This document shows positions 11,900 to 23,240 of a stretch of DNA of 64,000 nucleotides, piece by piece. Each line of letters begins with the position of its first letter. The first letter of the stretch is position 1. The stretch is from Helopsaltes ochotensis (taxonomy: Eukaryota > Chordata > Aves > Passeriformes > Locustellidae), in contig VXBM01000770.1 of NCBI GenBank assembly GCA_013400155.1, positions 124,001 to 188,000 of the forward strand. Direction: 5' to 3'. The position numbers and the translations under genes are program-made. The notes under the pieces were generated by a model that was given only the letters and a program-made list of their open reading frames with translations, did no database searches and had not been told where the DNA came from.

Positions 11900-12455
11900 C
11901 TGGAAGCTGCTCTGGAATTTTGTGCTCAGGTTGTGGCAGCAGCTCAGAGACTCATCCTGGGTGCCATGAGAGTCGTTCTCATATAGGATGCTCTGCCCTG
12001 GCAGCAGCACCCTGAGTAGCTGCTCCGCCTTCTCTGGCATTCGGGATGAGTACACCACAGCGTCCAGCAGCCCCTGCACGGTCACAGCCACATCCTCTGT
12101 GTACAGTGGGGTGCTGCTGTGGTAGGGAGCCACAGCATCTGCCCCACTCTGAATGGTATTGGGAGGCAGTCTGATCATGAATGCTGGGCTCATGCTGCTG
12201 CTCCCCACCAAGAAGTAACCCAGATTATCCGAGTGGTCTCCAGACAGATCCAGCTGTAGGCCTGGCTGCTTTTCCCATTATAGAGGAGCAGCCAGTATCC
12301 CTAGAGGTCGAAGCATGTCTGTCCAGTATAGAAGAGTTCAATGTATTCTGCATCCTCTCCTCCTCTGGGGTTGTCTGTATTCACCTCATTGATGAGTAGC
12401 TTGGCCAGTTGCACAGAAGGCCCTGGAGTCCTTTCTGGTATCTCTAATGGGACAC
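11900..12455 (-). pseudogene. LTD unit B exon, with stop and frameshift
   Basis: The acceptor tttttgctttctag gives VPLEIPERTPGPSVQLAK, then LLINEVN and EYIELFYTGQTCFDL. TAG at 12301-12303 follows, then GYWLLLYNGKSSQAYS in the same frame. Near 12252 the frame shifts to DLSGDHSDNLGYFLVGSSS, DAVAPYHS and VTVQGLLDAVVYSS, ending in QSSFQ at the donor cag|gtggga. This is a near-complete lamin-tail domain by pattern. It joins in phase to the preceding exon at 12839, so it is a genuine exon with two disabling changes. Confidence 0.6.
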
Positions 12456-12838
12456 CTAGAAAGCAAAAATGTCCCAAATATGGATCTAAGCACTGACCTC
12501 TGAGGAAACACCATGTTGTACAATGTTTTGCTGGGATGAGATAAAATTTAACAGAGGACTGAGGATGTTGGCTCACACTTTAATCATCCATGTCCTTTAT
12601 AGTCCTTAGGAGTCCAGGCAACACACTGGTTAACACCAGCTGTAACAACAGGGCTTGCTGTTAGTCCAGACAATGAGCAATATGGGCTCCAGTAGCAGGA
12701 TGCAATGAATTGAAAGAGATTTTTTGCCAGGTTGGGGAAAGGGAGGGAAGGATTTTTCCCTCCTCTAGGAGAGCCAGATCCATATGTCTACCCTGAAACA
12801 CATGGTAACCCCCATCCTGCAAAAATGGTCACCAGTAC

Positions 12839-13035
12839 CTGGAGGCAAGTTCAGCACATTCATATCCCTGAGGAAGGATCTTTCTGTTATGATGTTCCTT
12901 CCATCAAAGTTCACAGCCCTGGATGTCTCTAGGAAGATACTGAAGGCCAGCAGAATGCGGGTGAGCTGCTCCTCTGACCTGGCAGTCAGCAGATGGTGAA
13001 CACAAGCCCCAGATCCTGACAGGCTGCTTTTGGCT
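12839..13035 (-). pseudogene. Helical-region exon of the LTD gene
   Basis: Acceptor ttgcctctgcag, donor ccag|gtactg. It encodes a predicted helical stretch, SEEQLTRILLAFSIFLE, followed by VNFDGRNIITERSFLRDM and NLPPG. Phases match both neighbours (2 at the left exon end of 13732, 1 at 12455). The fold is not recognised. No lesion is seen. Confidence 0.5.
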
Positions 13036-13313
13036 CTGCAGAGGCAAGCAGAGAACTGCCTCAGTTTCCCCAAGTCACCAAAGACCCACTTTCTCCTGGG
13101 ATAGACTCAGGGCTCACCAGCTCTCTACCAGAACTGTCCTCATGGCCAGACTGACTTGGGGCAGCTCATCCTGGCAACACAGCACTGGGACTTCTGCCTG
13201 TGCCAAGAGGCACCTTGGGACCAAGCCTGTGTCCAGCTCTGGGATCACCAGCACAGAAAGGACATGACCCTGCTGGAGCAAATCCAGCGGAGGCCATGAA
13301 GATGACTTTGTGA

Positions 13314-13395
13314 ATTAGAATCACTGAACCATAGAATGGTTTGGTTGGAAGGGACCTTAAAGACCGTAGAGTTCCAAACCTCCTGCCATGGGCAG
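13314..13395 (-). repeat. Short CR1 tail fragment
   Basis: The tail signature tcactgaaccatagaatggt is followed by ttggttggaagggacc and ends near 'cctgccatgggcagga'. Confidence 0.7.
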
Positions 13396-13731
13396 GATCC
13401 ATAGATCATACGGATCAGAAGGTGAAGTAGACAACAAATGCCCAGAAAGATGTCAATCCTGCTGCCACCTCTGTGGCTGCCAATGCCCAGGGCCAGAGCA
13501 GCTGGTGGTCTGGGTGATGAGGGAGCTGGGGATGAAATGCTCTGCAAAATGTGGAGAAGAGGACCATGCTCTGCCCAACCCTGGACACTTCTGTCATCAG
13601 CACCAAGATCAAATAAGCTGGATCTAAACTAGGAGGACACAATGTGAGAGGGAACACTGGGCTGAAGATCAGGAGCAGGTGGGCATTATCCATGGGAGGT
13701 CCCTCAACTGCTCTGCTCCTGCCCGGCTCAC

Positions 13732-13828
13732 CTCAGAAGTAGGCAGCAGAGACTCCAACATCGCTGGTCCACGGCCTGGACCAGAGTCAGCAGAATCTCC
13801 TCCTGCTTCAGAAGCCACTCCTGGCAAT
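13732..13828 (-). pseudogene. Small helical exon of the LTD gene
   Basis: Acceptor tctttgtttcctag, donor ctgag|gtgagc. The frame that matches the next exon's phase reads CQEWLLKQEEILLTLVQAVD, an amphipathic helix, then QRCWSLCCLLLR. Another open frame exists (LPGVASEAGGDS) but does not match the phase at 13035. Confidence 0.4.
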
Positions 13829-13961
13829 CTAGGAAACAAAGAGTCCACTGTTACCTGGCCAGTGCCACCTTGGTCATGGGATATAGCTCATTTGGGATGG
13901 GTGCATCTCCACTCCTGCTTATCATCCAGAGGATCCCAAAAGCTTCTCTTTACCCAGTCAG

Positions 13962-14271
13962 TCAGAGGTGGGAGGGAAGACTGGATAAGTTCTGCTTGGC
14001 ATGGGCTGCCATGAAATTTTTGCAGGCAACTGTCAGGTTAAGGGAAGAGGAGCCAATGAGAAAGAACCCTTGGCTGTTGGTGACTTTGCCCTGGAAGTTC
14101 AGTACCTTGTATGCTTGGTTCCTGTTGCCATTGTACAAGACCAGGTAGTAGCCATTCAAGTGGGCTGTTTGCCCATTGGTGTGATAGAGCTCCAAAAATT
14201 CAGCAGTGTCCACTCCTGGGCTGTCAGCATTGACTTTGTTGATCAGGAGGGTATGCTTGGTTTCCCAGCCC
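13962..14271 (-). pseudogene. LTD unit A exon (3' part unclear)
   Basis: It encodes TLLINKVNADSPGVD, AEFLELYHTNGQTAHLNGYY, LVLYNGNRNQAYKVLNFQG and GFFLIGSSSLNLT, a clear first half of a lamin-tail domain and the closest of the three units to the LTD pattern. The frame ends at TGA 13962-13964 before the expected DAV-like second half, and no good donor lies inside it. Either this unit has decayed downstream or I have missed an exon boundary. Confidence 0.55.
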
Positions 14272-15949
14272 CTGGTGGGTTTTATGAGATTTTGAGCAGC
14301 ACTCTTGGAAAAACAGAGGTGCAGGACAAGAACATGCAGCCTCTGACCTGGGTGTTCACTGGCAGAGGCACTGGCAGAGGCAGGAAACCTTCTTCACATA
14401 ATTTAGGTTTGCCAAACAAAACATCAATCCCACACAAACCTGAAGGGTATGGCTTATACAAGAGATTTTCCAGCTCAAGTCCTTTAAAAGCTGGGGGTAG
14501 GGTATGGGAAGAAAGAAGTGTGTTAGGAAACATAGAAACATGCCAGTGACATTTAACAGCCTTAAAGCCCCATAATTTCCCCTCCATGTTTCTTCAGAGA
14601 TTTATTAAGATGCAATGGGGCAAACCCAGAAGTCTGCAGTGTTTAACACACTGAGACTTGGGTGAACAATGGAAATATTAGGTGTCAGGGTTAATAGTTA
14701 TTTCCCTGAGTCAAATTTATTCCATTAAAATTAACACAAAATCGCACAAAGATGATAGTAACCATCTTCTTCATGAAGGTGAAGGTGGGGAAGGAGAGTA
14801 CAGGTGGATTCCTATCACACATATGACACAGCAGGTCCACTGACTCCCACACCAAACAACCCAGCTGCAGCTTCTGCAGAATATGCAGTGGGGATGAAAC
14901 AGGAATTTAAGATGTTTGGGAAAATAGTGAGATTTGTCTTCCCATTTCCAGAATTTTCTCCCCAAACATCTGTATCATCACCTGCTGAGTTTTGGTGATC
15001 TGTCTGCAGCCCTTGGCCAGTAGAGATCAAATGCAGGGAGGGCTCCAGCCCATGCAACAGTACCAGCACAATAAGAACCTGCTGCCTTACTGTGCTGCGG
15101 GGCAACTTCCATGTGATGGGGACAGATACAGAATGCACCCAACTGTCCAGCTGCTTAAAATCAGGGCTGCTGATGACAGCAACCCCGAGGTGTGAACACC
15201 TGTGATTTTTTTCTAGGTGAGTGCCAGCTGCAGAGGGACACAGCATCACATCCTGCTGCAAACATGGCTGCAAACGCCCAGGCTGGTGAGTGAGCCTGTA
15301 GCCCATTCTCATGGCCAGCTGAGCTGATGCCAGTGCTGGTGTTTCCTCACCAACATGAGGACTCAGCAGTAACTCCAGAGAATGAAGCTGGCAGCAATTC
15401 CACAAAAGAGCAGGCCTTGATGGAGAGGTGCCCCTGAGCCACCGAGCCTTGGAATGCTCTGCCCCACAGCCCTTTGTGTGGCTGCTCTCAGACCACAGAA
15501 GGTGGGGAAGCACCTCCACCACACACCTTCTGAGTCCTCTGAGGACCCAGCCCAGCGCTATTCTCCCTTCCAGGTGCAGTTCATGCCCAAAATCACCATC
15601 AACATCCCCCTCCTCCTTGCTCCTGCCCAGTCTTCAAAGGAAAAGGAACTGGACCAGATTCTCTCCCCAAATCCACACCCACAAGGTGCCAAATTTCTAC
15701 CACCTCTCGCTATTTCAGTTAAAGGTAGGAAGAAAAGAGGAGGAATACACAGGATGTGCTCCTGTGCAAGAGCGGGCGTGGGACGGAAGAAAACCCACCA
15801 GGAACGGGAGAAACAGCAGGATAAAAAATACACAAATCCCCCACAGCTGGGCAGGCTGGAAGGGCAGGGGCGGGACTCCCGAGAGGAGGGGGCAGCACTC
15901 GAAGGGGATGACAAGGAATGGGGACAGGGATGGGACGGGATAAGCCTCC

Positions 15950-16095
15950 GGCAGTCGCTGGGCCCCACCACAGGCGCACTCACCGCCACTCGCTGCCGCC
16001 GCTGGGGCTGGTCCAGGGAGGGTGGGGCGGGGGGAGGAAGGGGAGGAGGAGGGGATGAACGTGAGCCGTTCACGGGCTCCATTCCCAATGTCAGT
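15950..16095 (-). promoter_or_regulatory. CpG-rich 5' end of the LTD gene
   Basis: A local CpG cluster (cgccactcgctgccgccgct) contrasts with the AT-richer introns. A candidate first exon runs from ATG 16082 to donor gcg|gtgagtgcg at 15984 and encodes 33 Pro-rich residues (MEPVNGSRSSPPPP...). Its phase does not match LTD unit A, and it has no signal peptide, so it may be 5' UTR or an intermediate exon may be missing from my model. Confidence 0.45.
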
Positions 16096-16257
16096 TCACT
16101 CGTGCCCGCGTCCCAGGAGATCCCGTTCTGGCTTTTCCCAGCTCTTTTCCCGAGGTGGGGTGGATGAACGGACGGACGAATGGATGCGCTCCCAAAAAGC
16201 CAACTGCATCCCGGCTGCGTGGGCAGCAGGGCAAGAGCACCCTCTGCTCCATTCTAT

Positions 16258-16795
16258 TGAATTCCCACCTGCAGAGGTGCTTCTAGCTCTGGAGTCCTAA
16301 CAGCAGAAGGCTATGGAGCTGCTGGAGCGAGTCAGGAGGAGCCCACGGAGGTGCTCTGAGGGCTGGAGCCCCTCTGCACTGGAGCCAGGCTGGGAGAGCT
16401 GGGGGTGTTCACCTGGAGAAGAGAAGGCTCTGAGGAGAAGTTAGAGCCCCTTCCAGTGACTAAAAGAGCTCCAGGAGAACTGGAGAGAGACTGTGGACAA
16501 GAGCTTGGAGGGACAGGACAAGAGGGAAGGACTTTAAAACGAGAAGGGGGAGATTCAGATGCCATATTAGGAAGAAATTCTTTCCTGTGAGGGTAGGGAG
16601 GCCCTGGTACAGGTTGTCCAGAGAAGCTGTGGCTGGCCCTGGATCCCTGGAAGTGTCCAAGGCCAGGTTGGATGGGGCTTGGAGCTACCTTGGATAGTGA
16701 AAGGTGTCTCTTCCTATGACAGGCTTTTGAAACAAGATGATCTTTAAAGTCCCTTCCTGCCCAAACCCATTTTGTGATGCTGTGATTTTATGGAT
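16258..16795 (+). repeat. CR1-type LINE 3' end
   Basis: Plus-oriented CR1 sequence: 'gagggctggagcccctctgc', 'aggaagaaattctttcctgtgagg', 'ccaaggccaggttggatggg', ending 'tttgtgatgctgtgatttta'. Confidence 0.8.
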
Positions 16796-19700
16796 GGATG
16801 GACAAAGGAGTGTTCACTGGTTTCATATCCATTCCCTCACTCCACTTGGACTCTCCAGTCAGAACGAGCACAACTTCCTGGATGACATTTTGTCTGTCCT
16901 TGCACCAGCCTCAGAGGCTGAGGCAGGAGCTGAAGGGCTGCATGGCTGTGCCCAGCCTGCCCCAGCGACAGTGGCAGTGGCAGAGCTCTCTCATGGGACT
17001 GTCCCTGCAGCCTCCAGGAGCCACTGTGCTGTTCCTGCTGTGTGGGATCCAGTGCCCAGCCTGTTCCGGTGCAGAGGGAAGAGCAAACACCATTGCACAG
17101 CTCTCAGCAGGTCTGGCCAAATCTGGCTGGAGGGAGCTTGAAGCCCTTCCAAGTTGCACTGGGATCCTGCTCCCTGGGAGATGGGGAAGGGGCCAACCTG
17201 GTCTTCCTCTCCCCATCAACTCTCAGCTCCTGCTCACCTGGATCTGCTCATGGGGCTGCCCAGCCCCCTCCCTGGATCACTATGGGAGATGTGTGTGGCA
17301 ATTGCCTCACTCTGCCAGACACAGGAGGGAGGAAATCATGTAGATCCCTCTTGGGGCTAGACTAGGTGTTGAACACTCATTTGATGCAGCAGCTGCTCCT
17401 GCTGCTATCCCAGATCCAACTCCTACTCACAACACAGCAGCCTGGTGCCTTCTTCTTCTATTTGCTTCAGAGCAAGTGAGAAACTCTTCCAAAGGGCGAT
17501 GTTTGTCCCTGGTCTTGCCACAGCCTCAGTGTCTTCATGGGATCCACAGTTATTCCCCTACAGTGCTCCTTGGAGTGTAAAACACTGCAACAGCATCTGT
17601 CCCTAGGGAGGGAGGGGCAGGATGAGCTTTCCCAGTGACCTAGGTACAGTCTGATGCAGTGTGGAGTCTGCTGAGTGGTGCTGAGGCAGTTCCCACCTAG
17701 AACTTGAGCAAAACTCCCTGAGGACATGGAGCTGAGTGCTCTGACTGCTCTGTGGGTCTTCTGCATGACAGGGTAGTGAAGTCAACAATCCCTCTGAGAG
17801 GGTTTATTTAGTTGATTATCACATTTTTGAGCCATTGTACTTATGCAATCACAAGGCTTTGGAATTACAAAGGGTGGAGGAAACACCCTTACCCAGAAGG
17901 GCCGATTCATCCCTTGCTGGATCCACATGGTGTAGTCAGCACTCACTGACTACCTGTCATGCCTGTGGATCCCAGACCTGCTCTGGTCCCTTTGTGCTGT
18001 CCTTGGTTCACCCACTGTTGCTCTGTGCCAACAGACTCACATCCTGGTGGGGAGCTCCTGGATTCCCAGAAAGCTACTTCCTCTCATCTGTGCCTTCTCC
18101 ACCCACACCGTTGCCCAGCAGCATGTGGAGAAGCAGAGCCAGGTGTGCTTTGGGGAGAGACCAAACATCCTGCCAGGAGGTGAAGGGATGCTCTCATCCC
18201 CTGGCTGGGATGAGAGAAGGCAGTGGAGCTGCCACAGAGTGGGGCTGCTGCTCACGCAATGAGCAGGGACCGGTGGGGAGAGCTGGGCCCCCAGAGAGAA
18301 GAGCAGAGGTGATGGGCAGCACCTCCTGTCCATGGCCACTGTGCTCAGGCACATGGGCTGATGCCAAAGTTCCTCTTGTGTCCAGTCTGACTAGGAGGTG
18401 GGTCTGCAGTGCAGGGCAGCTCTGGGCCATGCAGGCACCAGGAGGAAAGCTGCAGGTCTCACTGCTTTGTGGGGTCTGTCTCTGCTGGGTGAGCTGGGTG
18501 CAGTCACGGCTATGCTCCCCAACCTCCAAGACAAGCAGGACTTAGAGGGTCGAGTATGTACAGCCCTGCCAAACCTTTAACCTCTTCACTAGGACAACAC
18601 ATCTCACTGCTGGAATGTATATCCTGCCTGTGTTCTGAACAAGCTCTGCCAGTCAGGCTGTTAAAAACAGGAAATCCAGGAAAATGCTGTATGAGGTTAG
18701 ATTTTTCTCATGACAGAAATACCTCCTCAGCAGAGGAAGCTGCTTTGTTCAAGTGCTGGGGTGGAGGGTCTTATTGTGGGGAGATCAGAGATAGCTGAGT
18801 GCACAGGGAAGAAGCAGGAGCACCTGTTGCTGCTGCTGAGGCTGGGGGGCACTGGAGGGACCTGTGCAGGACCAACTGCAGCAAAACCATAACTAGCAAG
18901 GCCCCTGGGGATATTTGGCCAAGTCTGTGTCACTGCTGCACTGCACCCTCCCCATACTCTTACCCTTGACCCAGACTGGTCATGTGGAATGTCACTGCTG
19001 GCCTCAGGAGATGGCAGGGATGAGCTCAGACCCAGCACAAAGCAGGACAATGCCTGCAGTGACAGCGACCACCATGAGCCTGCCTGGGATGTGTGCTCAG
19101 CCATGGGTACTCCCCACTTTTCAACAGCACCAAAAGGTGTGGAGGGCTCCCTGTGGCCTTGCTGCATCCAGATGGTTGGCTGTGGCTGTGGGTGCCCCAT
19201 CCTGCTGGTGGTGTGGCCACGGCAAAGCTGCCAGTGGCACATGGTGCAGGACAGAGTGGGGGGAGCTCAGGTCAGTGAGGGGCACAGGCACAGAGCTCAG
19301 CGTTTATTGGGTTTGCTCCAAACATTTTGTACAAGGAATACCAACTCCGCTGCACACGCAGATGCAGAGGACATGCATTCCTGCCACCCTGGCAGTGGGA
19401 CTCAGCCTTGCAGAGCGGGGCTGCAATAAAGCCCCTCAGCCATCGCTGCCATGGTGCCCGTGTGCTCCTGGGCTGTGCCCCAGCAAATGTCTGCACAGGC
19501 ACCGGTGATGGTGACAGCACTGCAGGGACAGACTCTGCTCTGTTGTCACAGAGCCACCTCTGAGCTCCTGCCCTGGAGTTATGGGACGATTTCATCCTAC
19601 GTCTACTCTACACTGCACGACACCTCTCAGTTAGCGAGCACTGCCACTACGGCTGCTCCACAAAGCTAGTCCAACATGTGTTGCCCTCCCATGCCCAAAG

Positions 19701-20600
19701 ATGCTCTCACTGCCTACAGCAAAGCACTTGAAAGGCTGCTGACTTGTCCCCTGCAGCCTGGAAAAGCCTGGGCTCTTACAGCTGGGGTAGGGGGCTACAC
19801 CAGTGAGGGGGCTGAGGTGTGAGGTCCCAGGTGGGGTTTTACAGCACCCACCAGGAGATGCTCCCACCCCTGGGATCAGCTGTCAGGGCCTGGGGAGCCT
19901 TCAGGGGCAGAGGTAGATGAGCTGCAGCCTTCCCTTGTCCTCTTCCCCTTCTGCAAGGGACTGCCGGGTGCTGCAAGCAGCATGGTATCCTGCCCGGAGC
20001 AACAGCACCCACCATGACTCTGCCACTGGAACTGGGATGAGAGAAGGCAATGAATGAAAACATGGGACTGATCATGTCCCATGGAACATAGGTAATGCTC
20101 CCAAGCTAATCAGCCCAGTTCTGGTGGATACTGTCCTGCCAGCAGGATCTGCTGCCACAGGTGGAAGTATGGCCCATTCCTTTCCTTCCTCTTGAACCCA
20201 CCCCTTCTGCTCCAAGAGCACTTGAGGGTGAGCTGATATTGTCTGCCTGAAGGCTATTTTCAGCATCTTTATGCTGCTCACCTCATCTATTCTAGATGAA
20301 ATCCTGAGGAAATCCATATTATTTATCCACTTCAACCTTCTTCCTTCCCCAGCCATGAATTGAGAACTCTGTTGGGAGTTGTTTCCTTCTCTCAGCAGAT
20401 AACAGTTATTGTTGCTGTGCTTCCCACAGGCTCTTCCTGGCACCTGTACCATGGAAAGGACTGTGGATGTTCCTTTGTGCACCTCTCTGCCAGCCCAGCA
20501 GCAGGGACTTTTAACTGGCTGAGTGTCTCAGCCCAGCTGTGGGGAGTTCACACCTCCCACCCACCTGTGCTAAGGGTAGGACTCCCACACTCACACCTCA
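16796..20600. other. Intergenic DNA without a recognised gene
   Basis: Open frames here are numerous because the DNA is GC-moderate, but none shows domain likeness or phase-matched splice sites. Around 19290 the plus strand reads gcgtttattgggtttgctcc, a possible minus-strand poly(A) site (AATAAA), so the end of an unannotated transcript cannot be excluded. Confidence 0.35.
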
Positions 20601-20604
20601 GCCC

Positions 20605-20860
20605 AGAAAACCAAGGACATTCAGGGGCCAAAGCAGAGACTGAAGCCTCCACATTCATCTTGAGGCTGACGAAACAGCCTCAAATTGCATCAGTGGAGGT
20701 TTAGATTAGATATTGGGAAAATTTCTGTACAGAAGGGGTTGCAAAGCACTGGCACAGGCTGCCCAGGGCAGTGATAGAGTGCCTATTCCTGGACAGATTA
20801 AAAAAACAAGTAGATGTGGCACTTGAGGTTCAGCAGAGAAATGGAGTGGATCAGTAGCTC
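20605..20860 (+). repeat. CR1-type LINE fragment
   Basis: It contains 'agatattgggaaaatttctg', 'gcaaagcactggcacaggct' and 'gcccagggcagtgatagagt', all typical of a CR1 3' region. The very end is degraded. Confidence 0.65.
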
Positions 20861-21467
20861 AGAACACTTCCACCATCTGCATTGGCTCTTCTCCCCCACT
20901 CAGCCTCTGCCACTGCACCTCTTCTCTTAGTACCATGGGGTGCTGCCAGGGCCATGGGCTGGGTGGAAAGCAATGGTTGCTGAGAGGAACACAGAAGGGC
21001 TTGCTGTGGAGCCATCTAGCTCCAGTCAGTGAGTGCCTGGTTGGATGGAGTCTGCAGTTGTCATAAAAACCTGAGCTATTTATCCCCAAGAAACAGCAAA
21101 TGTGCCTGGCCTGGCCTTGGCACAAGCAAAGATTTTTGCCTTGGCTGCAACAGAACTGCAACACCAAGTGGTCCCCTCACCCAGGTGGATGGGAGCCTTT
21201 AAAGATACCTCAATCCCATTCCCACCCTACCCCACTAAACCCCTTGGTTCACTCCAGGCCTGCTCCAGGAGGGATGCAGGGCACTTCTGCTGCAAGCTGC
21301 TGCCACACATTGTGGAAGATGGAGCTATCAGGAAAGAGAAAGGAAAAGTGAAGAAGACCCAAGGAAAAAGGAATGAGACCTGTCTGAAGACCATAAAAGT
21401 GCAATGTAGGCAGTGACTCTGAGGGGAGGAAGTGTAGGAGCAAACTCTGAAAGGCCTTCCTGGTAGC

Positions 21468-22250
21468 GTCCTGGTTTAGGGCAAATTTGGGAGGAAACCT
21501 CCAAATGGGGTTCCTCTGGAAAAGCAAACCCAAATGGCCCCTCCCCCACAACTGGTCCGGGAAAAAGAACTTTCTCTGAGAAAATTGGAAAAAAACTATT
21601 TATTTCACAAACAAAGTGCCCACAAGCACAAAGAATGAATAATATGAAACAATAAAACCTTTCGTTCTGAAGTGAGATGGCAAATTGAGAAAGTCCTTGC
21701 CATGGATGCAGCTCATCTCTCTCAGTCTCCTATCAATTCCTTCAGCTGGAGAAAAATGCCATCCTGGGCCTTGGAGGGCACAGGTGTGATCTCTCAGTTC
21801 TCCTCTGGGTTTTCAGTCTGGGGCAGGTTTAAACAGTCCCAAGAAAAAGGAAAAAAAACAGTCCAGGGAACTTCTCTGCCCTAGCTAGCCAAAACTAACT
21901 AAAAAGCACAGGAGATCTCTGTCCCGCAGCCTGTCCGAGCCTCAGCCCAACACACACAGTCCAGGAGAAGAATGCAGAGGAGTGAGAGTTGTTTGCAAAA
22001 CCAACTCGGACACTGCTTCTTTCCCCGCTTCGCTCTTAGAACCAGTCTTAAAGGTACAGAACTCAATATACAGCACAAAGAGAACAAATGATTTGGGATA
22101 CAAGCATCATAAAGTCACCCTAGGACATTCCATCCCTTATCTTCATATCATCAACTTACTACCAAAATGAAAGAAATTCTAACTCTACACACACATACCT
22201 TACACATGTATATATATATACAGTATATAGCTATACACAGAAAATGGCAG
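21468..22250 (-). mobile_element. Putative 3' LTR of the endogenous retrovirus
   Basis: AT-rich sequence downstream (minus sense) of the pol remains. It has a reverse poly(A) signal (aactatttatttcac, ~21597) and starts near tcctggtttagggcaaattt. The position fits a 3' LTR. The exact ends are not resolved, and it does not match the LTR-like block at 28.65-29.0 kb. Confidence 0.45.
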
Positions 22251-22283
22251 TAACATTCAGCAAACAATATTTACTCATAGTTC

Positions 22284-23240
22284 TCACTCAACAAGCAGAT
22301 CTCCCTGAGGTACACATCGAGTTGTTCCATCTTTCTGCATTATCCACCATGTGCAACCTGGTCCCTGAGCAAAAACAATCCCACGAATGAGTTTATCTGT
22401 ACTCAAGGCAGATTTGATCCAAACTGTCTTTCCTAACAAACCTCTCACATGTACCACTGGAACTTTATCTCCGTCTACTGTAGGTAGGAGCTCAAACTGG
22501 GCAGGGCCTGCTCTGTTAGTGGAACCTTGGGTATTAACTAACCAGGCGGCCTTTGCTAAATGCTGCTCCGAAATTTTGAAAGATCCCCCACCCAATGCTT
22601 TCAAGGTAGTTTTTAGTAGTGCATTGTATCTCTCCACTTTGCCTGCAGCTGGTGCATGGTAAGGGATATGGTGCATCCACTTATTGCCACGTTCCCTAGC
22701 GCAGGTGTTTATAAGGCTGTTTTTGAAATGAGTCCCATTGTCTGACTCAATCCTCTCAGGGATACCATGCCTCCAAAGAACTTGCTTTTCAAGGCCTAGG
22801 ATGGTGTTCTAAGCAGTAGTGTGAGGCACAGGGTAGGTTTCCAACCATCCCGTGGTGGCTTCTACAATTATGGTCATGTAGCGCTTGCCTTGGTGGGTTT
22901 GGGGAAGGGTGATGTAGTCCATCTGCCAGGTCTCCCCATACTTATATTTGGACCACTGCCCGCCATACCATAGGGGCTTCACCCGCTTGGCCTGCTTGAT
23001 GGCAGCACACGTCTCACAGTCATGAATAACCTGAGAAATACTGGTTAGATCCACCCCTCAGTCTTGTGTCCACTTAGAGGTGGCATCTCTTCCCTGATGG
23101 CCTGAGGCATCACAGGCCCATCGAGCTAGGAACAACTCTCCCCTGTGTTGCCAATCTAAGTCTACCTTTGACACCTCTATCTTGGCAGCCTGATCTACCT
23201 GCTCCTTGTTTTGGTGCTCCTCATTAGCCCAACTCTACAT
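22284..23240 (-). pseudogene. Endogenous retroviral integrase region (degraded)
   Basis: Minus-strand frames encode an HHCC-like zinc region with CETCAAIKQAKR, then WQMDYITLPQTHQGKRYMTI, which carries the first Asp of a DDE integrase core. PYHAPAAGKVERYNALLK holds the core Glu. A C-terminal part with WIKS and TRCVPQGDLL follows. Stops and breaks separate these pieces, so no complete integrase is encoded. This is the 3' part of the pol relic that continues at higher coordinates. Confidence 0.75.

Larger units (their letters stand above)
6193..16082 (-). pseudogene. Lamin-tail-domain repeat, single-pass membrane protein gene, disrupted
   Basis: Candidate exons in transcript order are 16082-15984 (possible first exon), 14271-~13962 (LTD A), 13828-13732 and 13035-12839 (helical region), 12455-11900 (LTD B), 10466-~10140 plus 9693-9483 (LTD C), 9083-8947, 7241-7044, 6512-6419 (transmembrane) and 6268-6193 (tail). 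Phases agree across 13732/13035, 12839/12455, 9483/9083, 8947/7241, 7044/6512 and 6419/6268, so these are real exons. The LTD hallmarks LLINEVN...EYIELFY, GYWLLLYNG, GYFLVGSSS and LLDAVVYSS recur three times. N-glycosylation sequons and cysteines suggest an extracellular face before a Leu-rich membrane helix. Lesions are TAG at 12301-12303, a frameshift near 12252 and TAA at 10304-10306. I infer a unitary pseudogene, or else local assembly errors. Neighbouring genes are clean, which favours true decay. I cannot name the family; LTD is known from lamins and from secreted bacterial proteins. Confidence 0.6.

Noticed and set aside
13415..13560. Hydrophobic minus-strand frame (ATEVAAGLTSFWAFVVYF) as another membrane exon of the LTD gene
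   Set aside because: The frame ends at a stop without a donor, and the 13732 and 13035 exons already join in phase across it.
15454..16167. 237-codon plus-strand frame opposite the LTD gene 5' end
   Set aside because: Low-complexity Gly/Arg/Glu content, no ATG-linked domain, and it is antisense to a CpG-rich first exon.
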